From NCBI RefSeq assembly GCF_002211305.1, contig NZ_LOKW01000027.1, forward strand, positions 248,001-312,000: a stretch of 64,000 nucleotides of DNA, in the 5' to 3' direction. Source of the stretch: Rhizobium sp. R634. GTDB taxonomy: Bacteria; Pseudomonadota; Alphaproteobacteria; Rhizobiales; Rhizobiaceae. Of this stretch, positions 33,867 through 41,862 are shown one piece after another. The notes under the pieces are model-generated. The model worked only from the letters and a program-made list of their open reading frames with translations. It was not told the origin of the DNA and made no database searches. The translations under genes and the position numbers were made by a program. Position 1 is the first letter of the stretch; each line of letters begins with the position of its first letter.

Positions 33867-35132
33867 TCAGGGTCGCGGAAACGAGCCGACGATCAGATCG
33901 GCGGCAGCGATCCCGGTTTCGTAAGCGCCGTGCGCCGTCGAATAACGCGAGCGCGAACAGGCTTCTCCGGCAAAGAAGATCCGCCCCTCATGCGGCGCCG
34001 CGAGAACTCCGCGCAGATCGGAGGCGCCGGGCTCCGCGTAGGAATAGGAGCCGCCGATATAAGGTGCTGCGGCCCAGGCCGAGATCGCCGCCACCGATAA
34101 TTCCTTGCGAATATTCGCGCCGAAATGCGCCGCCAGTTCATCAGCGGCGAAGGCGAAAGCGGCATCTCTGCCCGCCCGCTCCAGATCATGCGCGAGGTCG
34201 CCGGCAAAATAGGCCTCCACGACGGGGGCGCCGAATGCCCGGAGCTGATAGGTGCCGGTCGCGCCGCGGCTGGTCGAGCCGAGCATATGCGTATCCGCCG
34301 GCAGCGCCTCCGGATTGGCGAGCCTGAGAAACAGCTTGTCGGCAAGCCCGAGCGGCAAACGCGCCGCCGCCTCGATCTTCTTGGGCAGGGGAGGGTCAAA
34401 GGCAATCTTTTCGGCGGCAAGCACATTCGTCGAAACGGTGACGAGCACCGTTCGGGTGTTGAGTGTCCCCTTGTTCGTCTCGATGCCGACGCGGCCGGCA
34501 TGGCGATGGTCGATGCGCCTGACTTCCACGCCGAGCCTTGCCGGCACCGGCTCGCCATAGCGGGAGATTGCGGTTCCATAGCCCTCGCGCACCCGCCAAT
34601 CCGGTCCGGCGCCGGGGTCATATCTGGTATAGTCGACAACCGAAGACCGCTCCAGTTCGGCGCCGGTAATATAGGTGCCGATCGCCCGGATCTGGCCGTT
34701 CCGGGGATTTCCGGGTTCCAGCGCTCGGGCCATGTCGGTATCATCGCCTTCGTGGTTCTCCAACCGTTCGAAATAGGCGCTGACCGCCTCTTGCGAGGCA
34801 CGAACCTCCGCATCGTCCCGCTCAAGCCGTCGACCGCCATTCCAGGGAGCGGGCGTGCGGTCGACCGTCAGCCCGACTTCGCCGGCCACTTCAGTCCAGG
34901 CATTGGTACGCGCGCCATGCAGCCAGCCGCAGCCGAGGTCGAGCCCCACATCGGCAACGCCCGGCAGCCCAACGGTCCACGCCCTGCCGCCGAGACGATC
35001 TCCCGCTTCGAGAAGGAGAATGGAAAGATCGGGACGGATTGACTGAAGGCGGCGGGCAGCGGCAATGCCAGCGGCCCCGGCGCCGACAATGACGACATCT
35101 TCGTTAGCGCCCTTGCTGGTCTCACCCGGCAT
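33867..35132 (-). CDS. FAD-dependent amine oxidase family protein
   Basis: The 421-aa flavoprotein has the N-terminal FAD motif VVIVGAGAAGIAAARRLQ (residues 13-30), the GGRAW turn (residues 47-51) and the C-terminal FAD motif IFFAGEACS with GAYETGIAAADLI, typical of monoamine-oxidase-like enzymes. I start at ATG 35132 (MPGETSKG) since the upstream extension lacks family features. Its amine is unknown. No neighbour is clearly in the same operon. Confidence 0.85.
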   Translation of the reverse strand: MPGETSKGANEDVVIVGAGAAGIAAARRLQSIRPDLSILLLEAGDRLGGRAWTVGLPGVADVGLDLGCGWLHGARTNAWTEVAGEVGLTVDRTPAPWNGGRRLERDDAEVRASQEAVSAYFERLENHEGDDTDMARALEPGNPRNGQIRAIGTYITGAELERSSVVDYTRYDPGAGPDWRVREGYGTAISRYGEPVPARLGVEVRRIDHRHAGRVGIETNKGTLNTRTVLVTVSTNVLAAEKIAFDPPLPKKIEAAARLPLGLADKLFLRLANPEALPADTHMLGSTSRGATGTYQLRAFGAPVVEAYFAGDLAHDLERAGRDAAFAFAADELAAHFGANIRKELSVAAISAWAAAPYIGGSYSYAEPGASDLRGVLAAPHEGRIFFAGEACSRSRYSTAHGAYETGIAAADLIVGSFPRP

Positions 35133-35486
35133 GAATTCTCCTCTGGTCGCAATGTCTGTTCGGTTGCCTGAGCATGAAGCACCTGTTCCTGTTCCCTTCT
35201 GCAACGAGTACATCAGTTCACCAGAATCGAAGAAGCATGATCCAGGCGGGGCTTTGACAGACTGCTGCAATGTTGAGCCGTTTCATAGGAGGAATCAGAC
35301 CGTCTAGGTGAAGGTTCCAGCCACGTTTCGATCGACTCCGACATCTTCTCTTCTGATTTCGCGCGTCTCTGCCGGCCGCTGCGGTCTATCGCTTCGGCCG
35401 CGGCTGTCGATCCATGGCCCTGATCGTGTGACGCCGCGCGTGATATGGTCGCCTTCCCTAAAGGACTGCCGCGATAGGAATGTGAG
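35133..35486. other. intergenic region between amine oxidase and response regulator genes
   Basis: About 350 bases of divergent spacer that should contain promoters for the amine oxidase (minus) and the two-component operon (plus). Frames on both strands exist but none has family features or a convincing start. No repeat or RNA structure is visible. Confidence 0.5.
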
Positions 35487-36161
35487 ATGCGCATATTACT
35501 GATCGAGGACGAACCTCAAATGGCCGTGGCGCTTCGCGGCGCGCTGACCAGGCACGACATGGTGATGGACCATGTCTCGACCCTTTGCGACGCCGAGCTG
35601 GTGATCGGTGACGGCGCCTACGACGCCGTTCTCCTGGACCGGCAATTGCCTGACGGCGACGGGCTTGAGCTCATTCCGAAGATCCGCGGAAGGGGGTTGA
35701 CGCTGCCGATCATCGTCATCACCGCCAAGGGAGAGGTGCCAGACAAGATCACCGGGCTTGAGACGGGTGCCGACGATTACCTCGCCAAGCCCTTCGTCTT
35801 CGATGAGCTTCTGGCGCGGCTGCGTGCCGTCATGCGCCGCTCCGAAACCTTGCGCCCGTCACTGATCTCTATCGGCCGGCTTTCATTCGACCCGACCTAT
35901 TGCGATGTCAGCGTCTCCGGCCAGCCTCTGGACATGCCGCGCCGGGAGGCGCTGGTGCTCGCATGCCTGATGCGGCGAGCCGGCCGCATGGTGCCGCGGC
36001 CGACCTTGATGGAGGCAGTCTTCGGCTTCGACGACGAAATCCAGTCCAACGCGCTCGATTCTCACATCTCGCGCCTGCGGCGCAAGCTGGCAGCCTCGCA
36101 GGCGGGCGTGGTCATCAACGTCATCCGGGGCGTCGGTTATCTCTTGCGCGAGGCATCATGA
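35487..36161 (+). CDS. OmpR-family response regulator
   Basis: The 224-aa protein has a receiver domain with the acidic pair IEDEP (residues 6-10), the phosphorylated Asp in VLLDRQLPDGD (near 51) and Lys in AKPF (near 102), and a C-terminal winged helix (about 125-222, RPTLMEAVFGFDDEIQSNAL and HISRLRRKL). It is coupled by an ATGA overlap to its kinase. Close to the QseB/PmrA/TctD type; signal unknown. Confidence 0.92.
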   Translation: MRILLIEDEPQMAVALRGALTRHDMVMDHVSTLCDAELVIGDGAYDAVLLDRQLPDGDGLELIPKIRGRGLTLPIIVITAKGEVPDKITGLETGADDYLAKPFVFDELLARLRAVMRRSETLRPSLISIGRLSFDPTYCDVSVSGQPLDMPRREALVLACLMRRAGRMVPRPTLMEAVFGFDDEIQSNALDSHISRLRRKLAASQAGVVINVIRGVGYLLREAS

Positions 36162-37492
36162 GAAAGCGATGCGGCTATTCACTGCGTAAGCGTCTGTTCT
36201 GGCGGCTTCTCGCCTTGCAGTCGGTCGTTCTCATCCTCGTGATGATCGTGCTGTTTTTCGTCTGGCAAATATTCGATTTCAGGTCGCCGGACGGCACGGT
36301 CGAGATCCTGCGCCAGGCCGTCTTCCGTCAGCCCTCGGGAGAACTGAGCGTCAGGGAGACCGAAGATTTGCGGCAGCTCCGCAAAGACGCGCCGGATCTT
36401 TGGTTTACCATCCGCGACACCCAGGGACACACCTTGACGGAAGGCCTGATCCCTCCGGAATACGCAAGCATCGGCAACACACTCGACCATATCGGCCAAG
36501 CGAAGTTCGCCAAGGGTCTCGGCGATCACGAGCGTCCCGTTGCCCTCATGAAGTGGATCCCCACCGATTGGGGTCAGCTGCAGTTCCTGACAGGCACCGA
36601 CGGCCCCACCGCCAGCACGTTTCTTCTGCGCGGTCTTTCGTTGATCCTTAAAGTCGTCATCCCCATTGTCGCCGTAATGGCATTGGGCGCGCTCATCGCC
36701 ACGCCTATCGTCGTGCGCAGGTCGCTTGTCGGGGTCGACAAGGCAGCGCTCCAGGCCGATACGATCGATATCGATCAGCGCGGCGGCCGGCTCTCCGCAG
36801 ACGATGTTCCCGACGAGATCGCGCCGCTGGTGCGCGCCGTCAACCGCGCGCTTGGCCGTCTCGACGAGGGTTATGAGCGGCAGGAACGGTTCCTGACCGA
36901 TGCCGCCCACGAGCTTCGCACCCCGATAGCCATTCTCAATACGAGAATCGGATCCCTGCCGCACGGCCCCGTCAAGACCGATCTCCTGGAAGATGCCGCG
37001 AGGCTCGCCATACTCACCGAACAGATGCTCGATCTTCAAAGGCTGAAACAGGGCAAGTCCCCATTTATCAAGGTCGATCTCGGCCAGCTGGCGCGAAAGG
37101 TCATCATCGAAATGGCGCCGCTCGCATTTGCCGCCGGATATACGGTGCAGTTCGATGTCGATCATGCCGGGGAGATCGATGGCGACCCGCTGGCGCTGCA
37201 GCGCGCCCTGATGAATATCCTCCAGAACGCCATCAATCATGGCGGCCGGAAAGGCATCATCTCCCTGACCGCAGGCTCCAACTGGGTCGAGGTCAGCGAC
37301 GAGGGGCCTGGCATTCCCGCCGATTTGCAGGAGCGCATCTTCGAGCCATTCTTCAAGCGCCACCACGACGGGCGCGGAGCCGGCCTCGGCCTCAATCTCG
37401 TTCGGGACATCATGTGCCTGCACCGCGGCGAGGTGACGATTGCCAACCGCAATCCCGGTGCGGTCTGCCGCCTGAGCTTCCCCTCTGGATAA
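36158..37492 (+). CDS. sensor histidine kinase
   Basis: The 444-aa kinase has two membrane helices (about 18-40 and 165-188) bounding a periplasmic sensor, a HAMP-like linker, the H-box DAAHELRTPIAIL near residue 250, and the ATPase domain with N-box MNILQNAINHG, G1 DEGPGIP and G2 GAGLGLNLVRD. The start ATG 36158 overlaps the regulator stop. It phosphorylates the response regulator just upstream. Confidence 0.92.
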   Translation: MRKRCGYSLRKRLFWRLLALQSVVLILVMIVLFFVWQIFDFRSPDGTVEILRQAVFRQPSGELSVRETEDLRQLRKDAPDLWFTIRDTQGHTLTEGLIPPEYASIGNTLDHIGQAKFAKGLGDHERPVALMKWIPTDWGQLQFLTGTDGPTASTFLLRGLSLILKVVIPIVAVMALGALIATPIVVRRSLVGVDKAALQADTIDIDQRGGRLSADDVPDEIAPLVRAVNRALGRLDEGYERQERFLTDAAHELRTPIAILNTRIGSLPHGPVKTDLLEDAARLAILTEQMLDLQRLKQGKSPFIKVDLGQLARKVIIEMAPLAFAAGYTVQFDVDHAGEIDGDPLALQRALMNILQNAINHGGRKGIISLTAGSNWVEVSDEGPGIPADLQERIFEPFFKRHHDGRGAGLGLNLVRDIMCLHRGEVTIANRNPGAVCRLSFPSG

Positions 37493-37540
37493 GCCGCGCG
37501 CCCGATGGATTAAGCCGCGTCGCCGTGACATATAAATTCA

Positions 37541-38521
37541 ATGAGCGTGCACAGAGATTCGCAACTCGACATGTTTGCCAAGGCATCGCCCGTGACGGCC
37601 AAGGCGCACCGTCCGTCGCGCCGGCAGCCACCGCAGGCTGCCGTCCGTTCCGATGAAGACATGGCGCGGGTACTGGAGGAGAGCGGCAACTACCGCATCC
37701 TCAGGAAGCTCTCGCCGCGGCCGATTGCGGCAACCAGGCGGCCAGGATTTTCGCGGCTCGGCGTCATTCTCGATACGGAGACGACAGGTCTCAGCCACCG
37801 CAGCGACGAGATCATCGAAATCGGCGCGGTCGCCTTCACGTTCGACGAAGACGGCGTGGTCGGCGACGTCGTCGGCGTCTATGGCGGCCTGCAGCAGCCG
37901 TCCCGGCCGATCCCGGCCGAGATCACCCGGCTGACCGGGATCACCGATGCCATGGTCGAAGGGCAGGCGATCGACATCCGCGCGCTGAGAGAACTGATCG
38001 AGCCGGCGGATCTGATCATTGCCCACAATGCCGGCTTCGACCGGCCGTTCTGCGAGACCTTCTCGAACATCTTCGCCGGCAAGGCCTGGGCATGCTCGGT
38101 TTCGGAGATCGATTGGAGCGCTCGCGGTTTCGAGGGCACCAAGCTCGGCTATCTCGTTGGCCAGGCCGGTTATTTCCACGAAGGCCATCGCGCCGTGGAC
38201 GACTGCCACGCGCTGCTCGAAATACTCGACCGAGCGCAGGGCGACGGAGAGAGGGCCTTCGCGGAGCTTTACCGCGCCAGCCAGCGCTCCCGTATCCGCA
38301 TCTTTGCGGAACACAGCCCCTTCGAGATGAAGGATCATCTGAAGGCGCGAGGCTACCGCTGGTCGGACGGCAGCGACGGTCGTCTGAAATCCTGGTGGAT
38401 CGAAATCGGCGAAGAGGATCTCCCTGAAGAGCTTTCCTACCTGCGCTCGGAAATCTACCGCTGGGCCGAGGCGGATCCGCCGATCCTCAGACTGACGGCT
38501 TTCGACCGCTTCAGACTCTGA
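37541..38521 (+). CDS. DnaQ-like 3'-5' exonuclease (DEDDh family)
   Basis: The 326-aa protein holds a DEDDh exonuclease domain: ExoI LDTETTGL (near residue 78), ExoII HNAGFDRPF (near 163) and ExoIII HRAVDDC (near 212). An N-terminal basic, disordered 45 residues and a C-terminal 90-residue extension ending in an EIYRWAEADPP region are not part of the core. It may act in DNA repair or RNA trimming rather than as the replicative epsilon subunit, which is usually shorter and elsewhere. Confidence 0.85.
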   Translation: MSVHRDSQLDMFAKASPVTAKAHRPSRRQPPQAAVRSDEDMARVLEESGNYRILRKLSPRPIAATRRPGFSRLGVILDTETTGLSHRSDEIIEIGAVAFTFDEDGVVGDVVGVYGGLQQPSRPIPAEITRLTGITDAMVEGQAIDIRALRELIEPADLIIAHNAGFDRPFCETFSNIFAGKAWACSVSEIDWSARGFEGTKLGYLVGQAGYFHEGHRAVDDCHALLEILDRAQGDGERAFAELYRASQRSRIRIFAEHSPFEMKDHLKARGYRWSDGSDGRLKSWWIEIGEEDLPEELSYLRSEIYRWAEADPPILRLTAFDRFRL

Positions 38522-38537
38522 GCCTCCGCAACAATCC

Positions 38538-38598
38538 ATGCATTCCCTGCATAGGTGCAGTGATGCATTGGCGCTGCAACAATCGAGGGTCTTATACT
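38538..38598 (+). promoter_or_regulatory. nested dyad and promoter-like elements upstream of the DUF1127 gene
   Basis: Two ATGCAT boxes (38538-38543 and 38563-38568) flank the inverted repeat CTGCA-TAGG-TGCAG (38547-38560), giving a nested dyad. A TTGGCG (38568) and TATACT (38593) pair with a 19-base spacer follows. This could be an operator and sigma-70-like promoter for the DUF1127 gene and the sRNA array. A stress-sigma promoter is an equal possibility. Confidence 0.4.
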
Positions 38599-38675
38599 AT
38601 ATGAAGCTCATCGAAGCGAACGAAGCGCCAAGGACTGGCAGCTAAGCTTCGAAAGCCCACGGAAAGGGGATCATC

Positions 38676-38822
38676 ATGAACGTAGCACGCTCTTTCAACA
38701 ACTGGCGCAAGTACCGTCAGACGGTCGCTGAACTGGGCCGTATGTCCACGCGCGAACTGGACGACCTCGGCATCGGCCGCGGCGACATCCGCAACATCGC
38801 CCGTGCAGCCATCGCCCGCTAA
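38676..38822 (+). CDS. DUF1127 small basic protein (CcaF1-like)
   Basis: The 48-aa arginine-rich protein (MNVARSFNNWRKYRQT... with LGRMSTRELDDLGIGRGDI) is a complete DUF1127 domain. A GGAAAGGGG ribosome-binding site lies upstream. DUF1127 proteins are small RNA-binding or stress-linked proteins. In Rhodobacter a DUF1127 gene (ccaF1) is co-transcribed with the CcsR sRNAs, and the same gene-plus-array arrangement appears here, because four CCTCCTCCC hairpins follow. Confidence 0.9.
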   Translation: MNVARSFNNWRKYRQTVAELGRMSTRELDDLGIGRGDIRNIARAAIAR

Positions 38823-38856
38823 CGGCCGCTTAGACCAAGCATCTTCGAAACTTGCC

Positions 38857-38892
38857 AGCGCCTGCTTCCTCCCGAGCGGGCGCTTTGCTTTT
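38857..38892 (+). terminator. possible terminator after the DUF1127 gene
   Basis: AGCGCC and GGCGCT form a 6-bp stem around a 16-base loop, followed by TTGCTTTT. It may end or attenuate the DUF1127 mRNA before the sRNA array. The large loop makes it a weak call. Confidence 0.45.
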
Positions 38893-39016
38893 GTGCCGCC
38901 GCCCGACGGCACTCTGCCGCGATCAAGCCTCCCGCCTTTCGCATAGCGCATAGCTGCCCTGCAAAGAAATGCCTATCAACTGAGCAGGAAATAAGTATGA
39001 TTATTTCCATCGAAGC

Positions 39017-39163
39017 GATGCACCTCCTCCCGCATCCCTTCGGACATGCAGGCGCCCCATCCTCCTCCCAGGGTCGCTTGCGGGAACGACGGCACTCCTC
39101 CTCCCAGCTGTCGTTCGGTTTTATCGAAAGCCTGCCGCACCTCCTCCCGCGGCAGGCTTTTTT
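39017..39163 (+). ncRNA. tandem CcsR/cuckoo (alpha-r14-like) sRNA array, four CCTCCTCCC hairpins
   Basis: Four stem-loops in a row each present CCTCCTCCC in the loop. Hairpin 1: GATGC/GCATC (39017-39036). Hairpin 2: GCGCCC pairing with GGG-T-CGC (39052-39077). Hairpin 3: ACGACGGC/GCTGTCGT with one G-U pair (39086-39114). Hairpin 4: a perfect 12-bp stem AAAGCCTGCCGC/GCGGCAGGCTTT (39127-39160) followed by TTT, a terminator. The motif is the complement of the Shine-Dalgarno sequence, so these RNAs could act on ribosome-binding sites or titrate a protein. The known CcsR1-4 set also has four copies downstream of a DUF1127 gene. Whether this is one transcript or several processed RNAs cannot be read from sequence. 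Confidence 0.88.
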
Positions 39164-39269
39164 CGTTCTGGCCGCCACCGCCAGCGACTTCCCTTGTCCC
39201 ATTTCGAGATTTTCTTCCCCTGCTGTGACCGGCCCGGCATCTCATCAGGCAACCACCCGGACAAAGCGG

Positions 39270-39299
39270 TTGACACCCAACTTGTCGTACAACTATGTA
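39270..39299 (+). promoter_or_regulatory. kdu promoter with a GntR-type operator in its spacer
   Basis: TTGACA (39270-39275) and TATGTA (39294-39299) are spaced 18 bases apart. The spacer holds the palindrome TTGTCGTACAA (39282-39292), which fits the TNGTNNNACNA consensus of FadR-subfamily GntR regulators. A repressor there would block the polymerase. The obvious candidate is the GntR gene at 41116. Confidence 0.65.
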
Positions 39300-39387
39300 A
39301 CTAGCCGGATACCACGGCACGGAAGACGGCGGGCAAATCCCGGCTTCCGCCAATGCCAGACGACAACGAAGCTGAAGGAAAATGGAC

Positions 39388-40224
39388 ATGCAGATCGACG
39401 TGAGGCACGCCTCCCACCCCGAGGCCGTGCGCAATTTCGACACGGAGACGCTGCGGCGTCACTTTCTGGTGGAAACCATCTTCGAAGGCGGCGAGATCCG
39501 GCTCACCTATTCCCATTACGACCGCATGGTCATCGGCGGCGCCACGCCGCTCGCTTCCGGGCTGACGTTGACGGCGCCGACGGCGATCGGGCAGGAAACC
39601 TTCCTTGCCGAACGTGAACTCGGCGCGCTGAACATCGGCGGCGCCGGCCGCATCGTCGTCGACGGCACGAGCTACGATCTCGCCAAGTATGATTGCCTCT
39701 ATGTCGGCAAGGGTGCACGCGACATCCGCTTCGAAAGCGTCGATGCCGCCGATCCGGCAAAATTCTACCTCGTCTCGACGCCAGCCCATGCCACGCATCC
39801 GACCGTGCTGCTCACGCGCGACAAGGCGAGGCATCTCAGCCCCGGCGACCCGGCGACCTCCAACAAGCGGTCGATCTACCAGTATGTCCATCCGGAGATC
39901 TGCCAGTCCTGCCAGCTGACCATGGGCCTGACGATGCTCGAGACCGGCAGTGTCTGGAATACCATGCCCGCGCACACGCACGACCGGCGCATGGAAGCCT
40001 ATCTCTATTTCGATCTCGAAGCCGACCAGCGCGTCTTCCATTTCATGGGCGAGCCGCAGCAGACCCGCCATATGGTCGTGGCCAGCGAGCAGGCGGTCAT
40101 TTCGCCGCCCTGGTCGATCCACTCCGGCGCCGGCACCCGGAACTACAGCTTCATCTGGGCGATGGCCGGCGACAACAAGAGCTTCACCGACATGGACCAC
40201 ATCGCCGTTGCAGATCTGAGGTGA
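39388..40224 (+). CDS. kduI: KduI 5-dehydro-4-deoxy-D-glucuronate isomerase
   Basis: The 278-aa cupin-fold isomerase converts 4-deoxy-L-threo-5-hexosulose uronate to 2-keto-3-deoxygluconate precursor in pectin/uronate breakdown. The zinc ligands are visible in PAHTHDRRMEAYLYF (two His and a Glu) and a later His in WSIHSGAG. ATG 39388 is chosen over 39382 because AAGGAAA is then at a normal distance. It is followed six bases later by kduD. Confidence 0.92.
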   Translation: MQIDVRHASHPEAVRNFDTETLRRHFLVETIFEGGEIRLTYSHYDRMVIGGATPLASGLTLTAPTAIGQETFLAERELGALNIGGAGRIVVDGTSYDLAKYDCLYVGKGARDIRFESVDAADPAKFYLVSTPAHATHPTVLLTRDKARHLSPGDPATSNKRSIYQYVHPEICQSCQLTMGLTMLETGSVWNTMPAHTHDRRMEAYLYFDLEADQRVFHFMGEPQQTRHMVVASEQAVISPPWSIHSGAGTRNYSFIWAMAGDNKSFTDMDHIAVADLR

Positions 40225-40229
40225 GCGCT

Positions 40230-40985
40230 GTGGCAAGCCCCTTCGACCTTTCCGGCAGGACCGCCGTCGTCACCGGCGCCAATACCGGTATCGGCCAGGC
40301 CATTGCGGGCGCACTGGCCGAAGCCGGCGCCTCCATCGTCGCCGTCGGGCGTTCCTCGATGGACGAAACCGAAGCCCTGGTGAAGCAGGCGGGCAGCCGC
40401 TTCCATGTCGTCAAGGCCGACCTCTCCACCATCGAACCGGTCAAGGGGATCGTCGACGAGACGATCCGCACCTTCGGCGGGCTCGACATTCTCGTCAACA
40501 ATGCCGGCATCATTCGCCGCGCCGATGCGCTCGACTTCACCGAAGAAGACTGGGACGCGGTGATCGACGTCAACCTGAAGACCGCCTTCTTCCTGTCGCA
40601 GGCGGCCGGCCGCCACATGGTCGAGAAGGGCAGGGGCAAGATCATCAACATCGCCTCGCTGCTCTCCTTTCAGGGCGGCATCCGCATTCCATCCTATACC
40701 GCTTCGAAAAGCGGGCTTGCGGGACTGACCAAGCTGCTTGCCTGCGAGTGGGCGGCCAAGGGCGTCAACGTCAATGCCATCGCTCCGGGCTATTTCGTCA
40801 CCAACAACACGACGGCGCTGCGCGAAGATCCTGACCGCAATGCCGCGATCCTCGCCCGCATTCCGGCCGGGCGCTGGGGAACGCCGGCCGAACTCGGCGG
40901 TGCCGCCGTCTTCCTGGCATCGCCGGCATCCGATTACGTGCACGGGACCGTGCTGCCCGTCGACGGCGGCTGGCTCGCACGCTGA
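40230..40985 (+). CDS. kduD: KduD 2-deoxy-D-gluconate 3-dehydrogenase
   Basis: The 251-aa SDR oxidoreductase acts after KduI, interconverting 3-deoxy-D-glycero-2,5-hexodiulosonate and 2-keto-3-deoxygluconate. Motifs: TGANTGIGQAIA (about 16-27), NNAGI, Ser in NIASLLSFQGG, and YTASK. The start is GTG 40230, with GAGGTGA six bases upstream; an earlier GTG at 40221 overlaps the kduI stop. No pectate lyase or kdgK is adjacent, so the substrate supply must come from elsewhere. Confidence 0.9.
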   Translation: MASPFDLSGRTAVVTGANTGIGQAIAGALAEAGASIVAVGRSSMDETEALVKQAGSRFHVVKADLSTIEPVKGIVDETIRTFGGLDILVNNAGIIRRADALDFTEEDWDAVIDVNLKTAFFLSQAAGRHMVEKGRGKIINIASLLSFQGGIRIPSYTASKSGLAGLTKLLACEWAAKGVNVNAIAPGYFVTNNTTALREDPDRNAAILARIPAGRWGTPAELGGAAVFLASPASDYVHGTVLPVDGGWLAR

Positions 40986-41000
40986 CCGCCTCAGCGAATG

Positions 41001-41038
41001 GCGAGCCACGGCGCTTCCGTCGTGGCTCGCATCGTTTT
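41001..41038 (+). terminator. Rho-independent terminator after kduD
   Basis: GCGAGCCACG and CGTGGCTCGC form a perfect 10-bp stem followed by ATCGTTTT. It separates kduID from the GntR gene 78 bases downstream. Confidence 0.75.
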
Positions 41039-41115
41039 GCCTTTCCTGCCGCCATGCGCTAGCAACAGCAGCGCGGCCGGCGCAGCTGTATCGACACGCA
41101 GGACTTGGACAAGGG

Positions 41116-41862
41116 ATGACGGACAGGGACAAAACGGTCTTCGATGCCACTCGCCAGCCGCCGAACCTGCGCAGCAGCCTGGCGGATACGCTGACGGCGC
41201 AGATCGAGTCCGGCGATCTGAAACCCGGCCAGCGCCTGCCGACCGAACAGGCGATCATGGCGGCGACCGGCGTCAGCCGGACAATCGTGCGCGAGGCGCT
41301 CGCCACGCTGCGCGCCAAGGGGCTGATCACCACGCATCAAGGCCTCGGGGCTTTCGTCTCCGACGATCCCAAGCCGCGATCCTTCTCGATCATTCCCAAC
41401 GACCTGCAGTCGATCGACGAGGTCCTGCGCGTGCTGGAGCTGCGCATGGGGGTAGAATATGAAGCCGCCGGCCTTGCCGCTTTGCGGCGCACGCAGGAAG
41501 ATATAGATCGCATGCAGGATCGCCTCGACGCCCTCGACAGGGCGCTGGAAGAAGGCGGATATGGCGCGCAAGAGGACTATGCCTTCCACCGGTCCATTCT
41601 GGTCGCGACGCAGAATTCCTATTACGGCCGTCTCTTCGATACGTTCGGCAACATCATGGTGCCGCGGCAGTGGGCGCGCTTGGACAAGATGACGGCCGCC
41701 GAGCGCAAGCGCCATGCGGCGCGCATGCGCAGAGAACACCACGCCATCTTCGCGGCGATCCGCGACGGCAACGAATCCGCCGCACGCCGCGCCATCCGGA
41801 CCCACCTGTCGAAAAGCACAGCGCGCTTCGAAGAGCTGCGCGATGCCAGCACCTCGTCTTAG
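41116..41862 (+). CDS. GntR-family (FadR subfamily) transcriptional regulator
   Basis: The 248-aa regulator has the N-terminal winged helix (SSLADTLTAQIESGDLKPGQ and the LPTEQAIMAATGVSRTIVRE pattern) and a C-terminal FCD ligand domain (LRMGVEYEAAGLAALRR, DYAFHRSI, EHHAIFAAI with metal-type His residues). It likely controls kduID through the TTGTCGTACAA site. Start ATG 41116 has AAGGG at close spacing. Its stop overlaps the stop of the convergent GH94 gene. Confidence 0.9.
   Translation: MTDRDKTVFDATRQPPNLRSSLADTLTAQIESGDLKPGQRLPTEQAIMAATGVSRTIVREALATLRAKGLITTHQGLGAFVSDDPKPRSFSIIPNDLQSIDEVLRVLELRMGVEYEAAGLAALRRTQEDIDRMQDRLDALDRALEEGGYGAQEDYAFHRSILVATQNSYYGRLFDTFGNIMVPRQWARLDKMTAAERKRHAARMRREHHAIFAAIRDGNESAARRAIRTHLSKSTARFEELRDASTSS

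Noticed and set aside
37541..38521. Exonuclease as the DNA polymerase III epsilon subunit (dnaQ)
   Set aside because: It has long N- and C-terminal additions and no replication context, so only the exonuclease family is claimed.
39017..39163. CCTCCTCCC repeats taken as a CRISPR array or simple microsatellite
   Set aside because: The repeats are 9 bases, irregularly spaced, and each sits in the loop of its own stem, which fits the CcsR/cuckoo sRNA family and not CRISPR.
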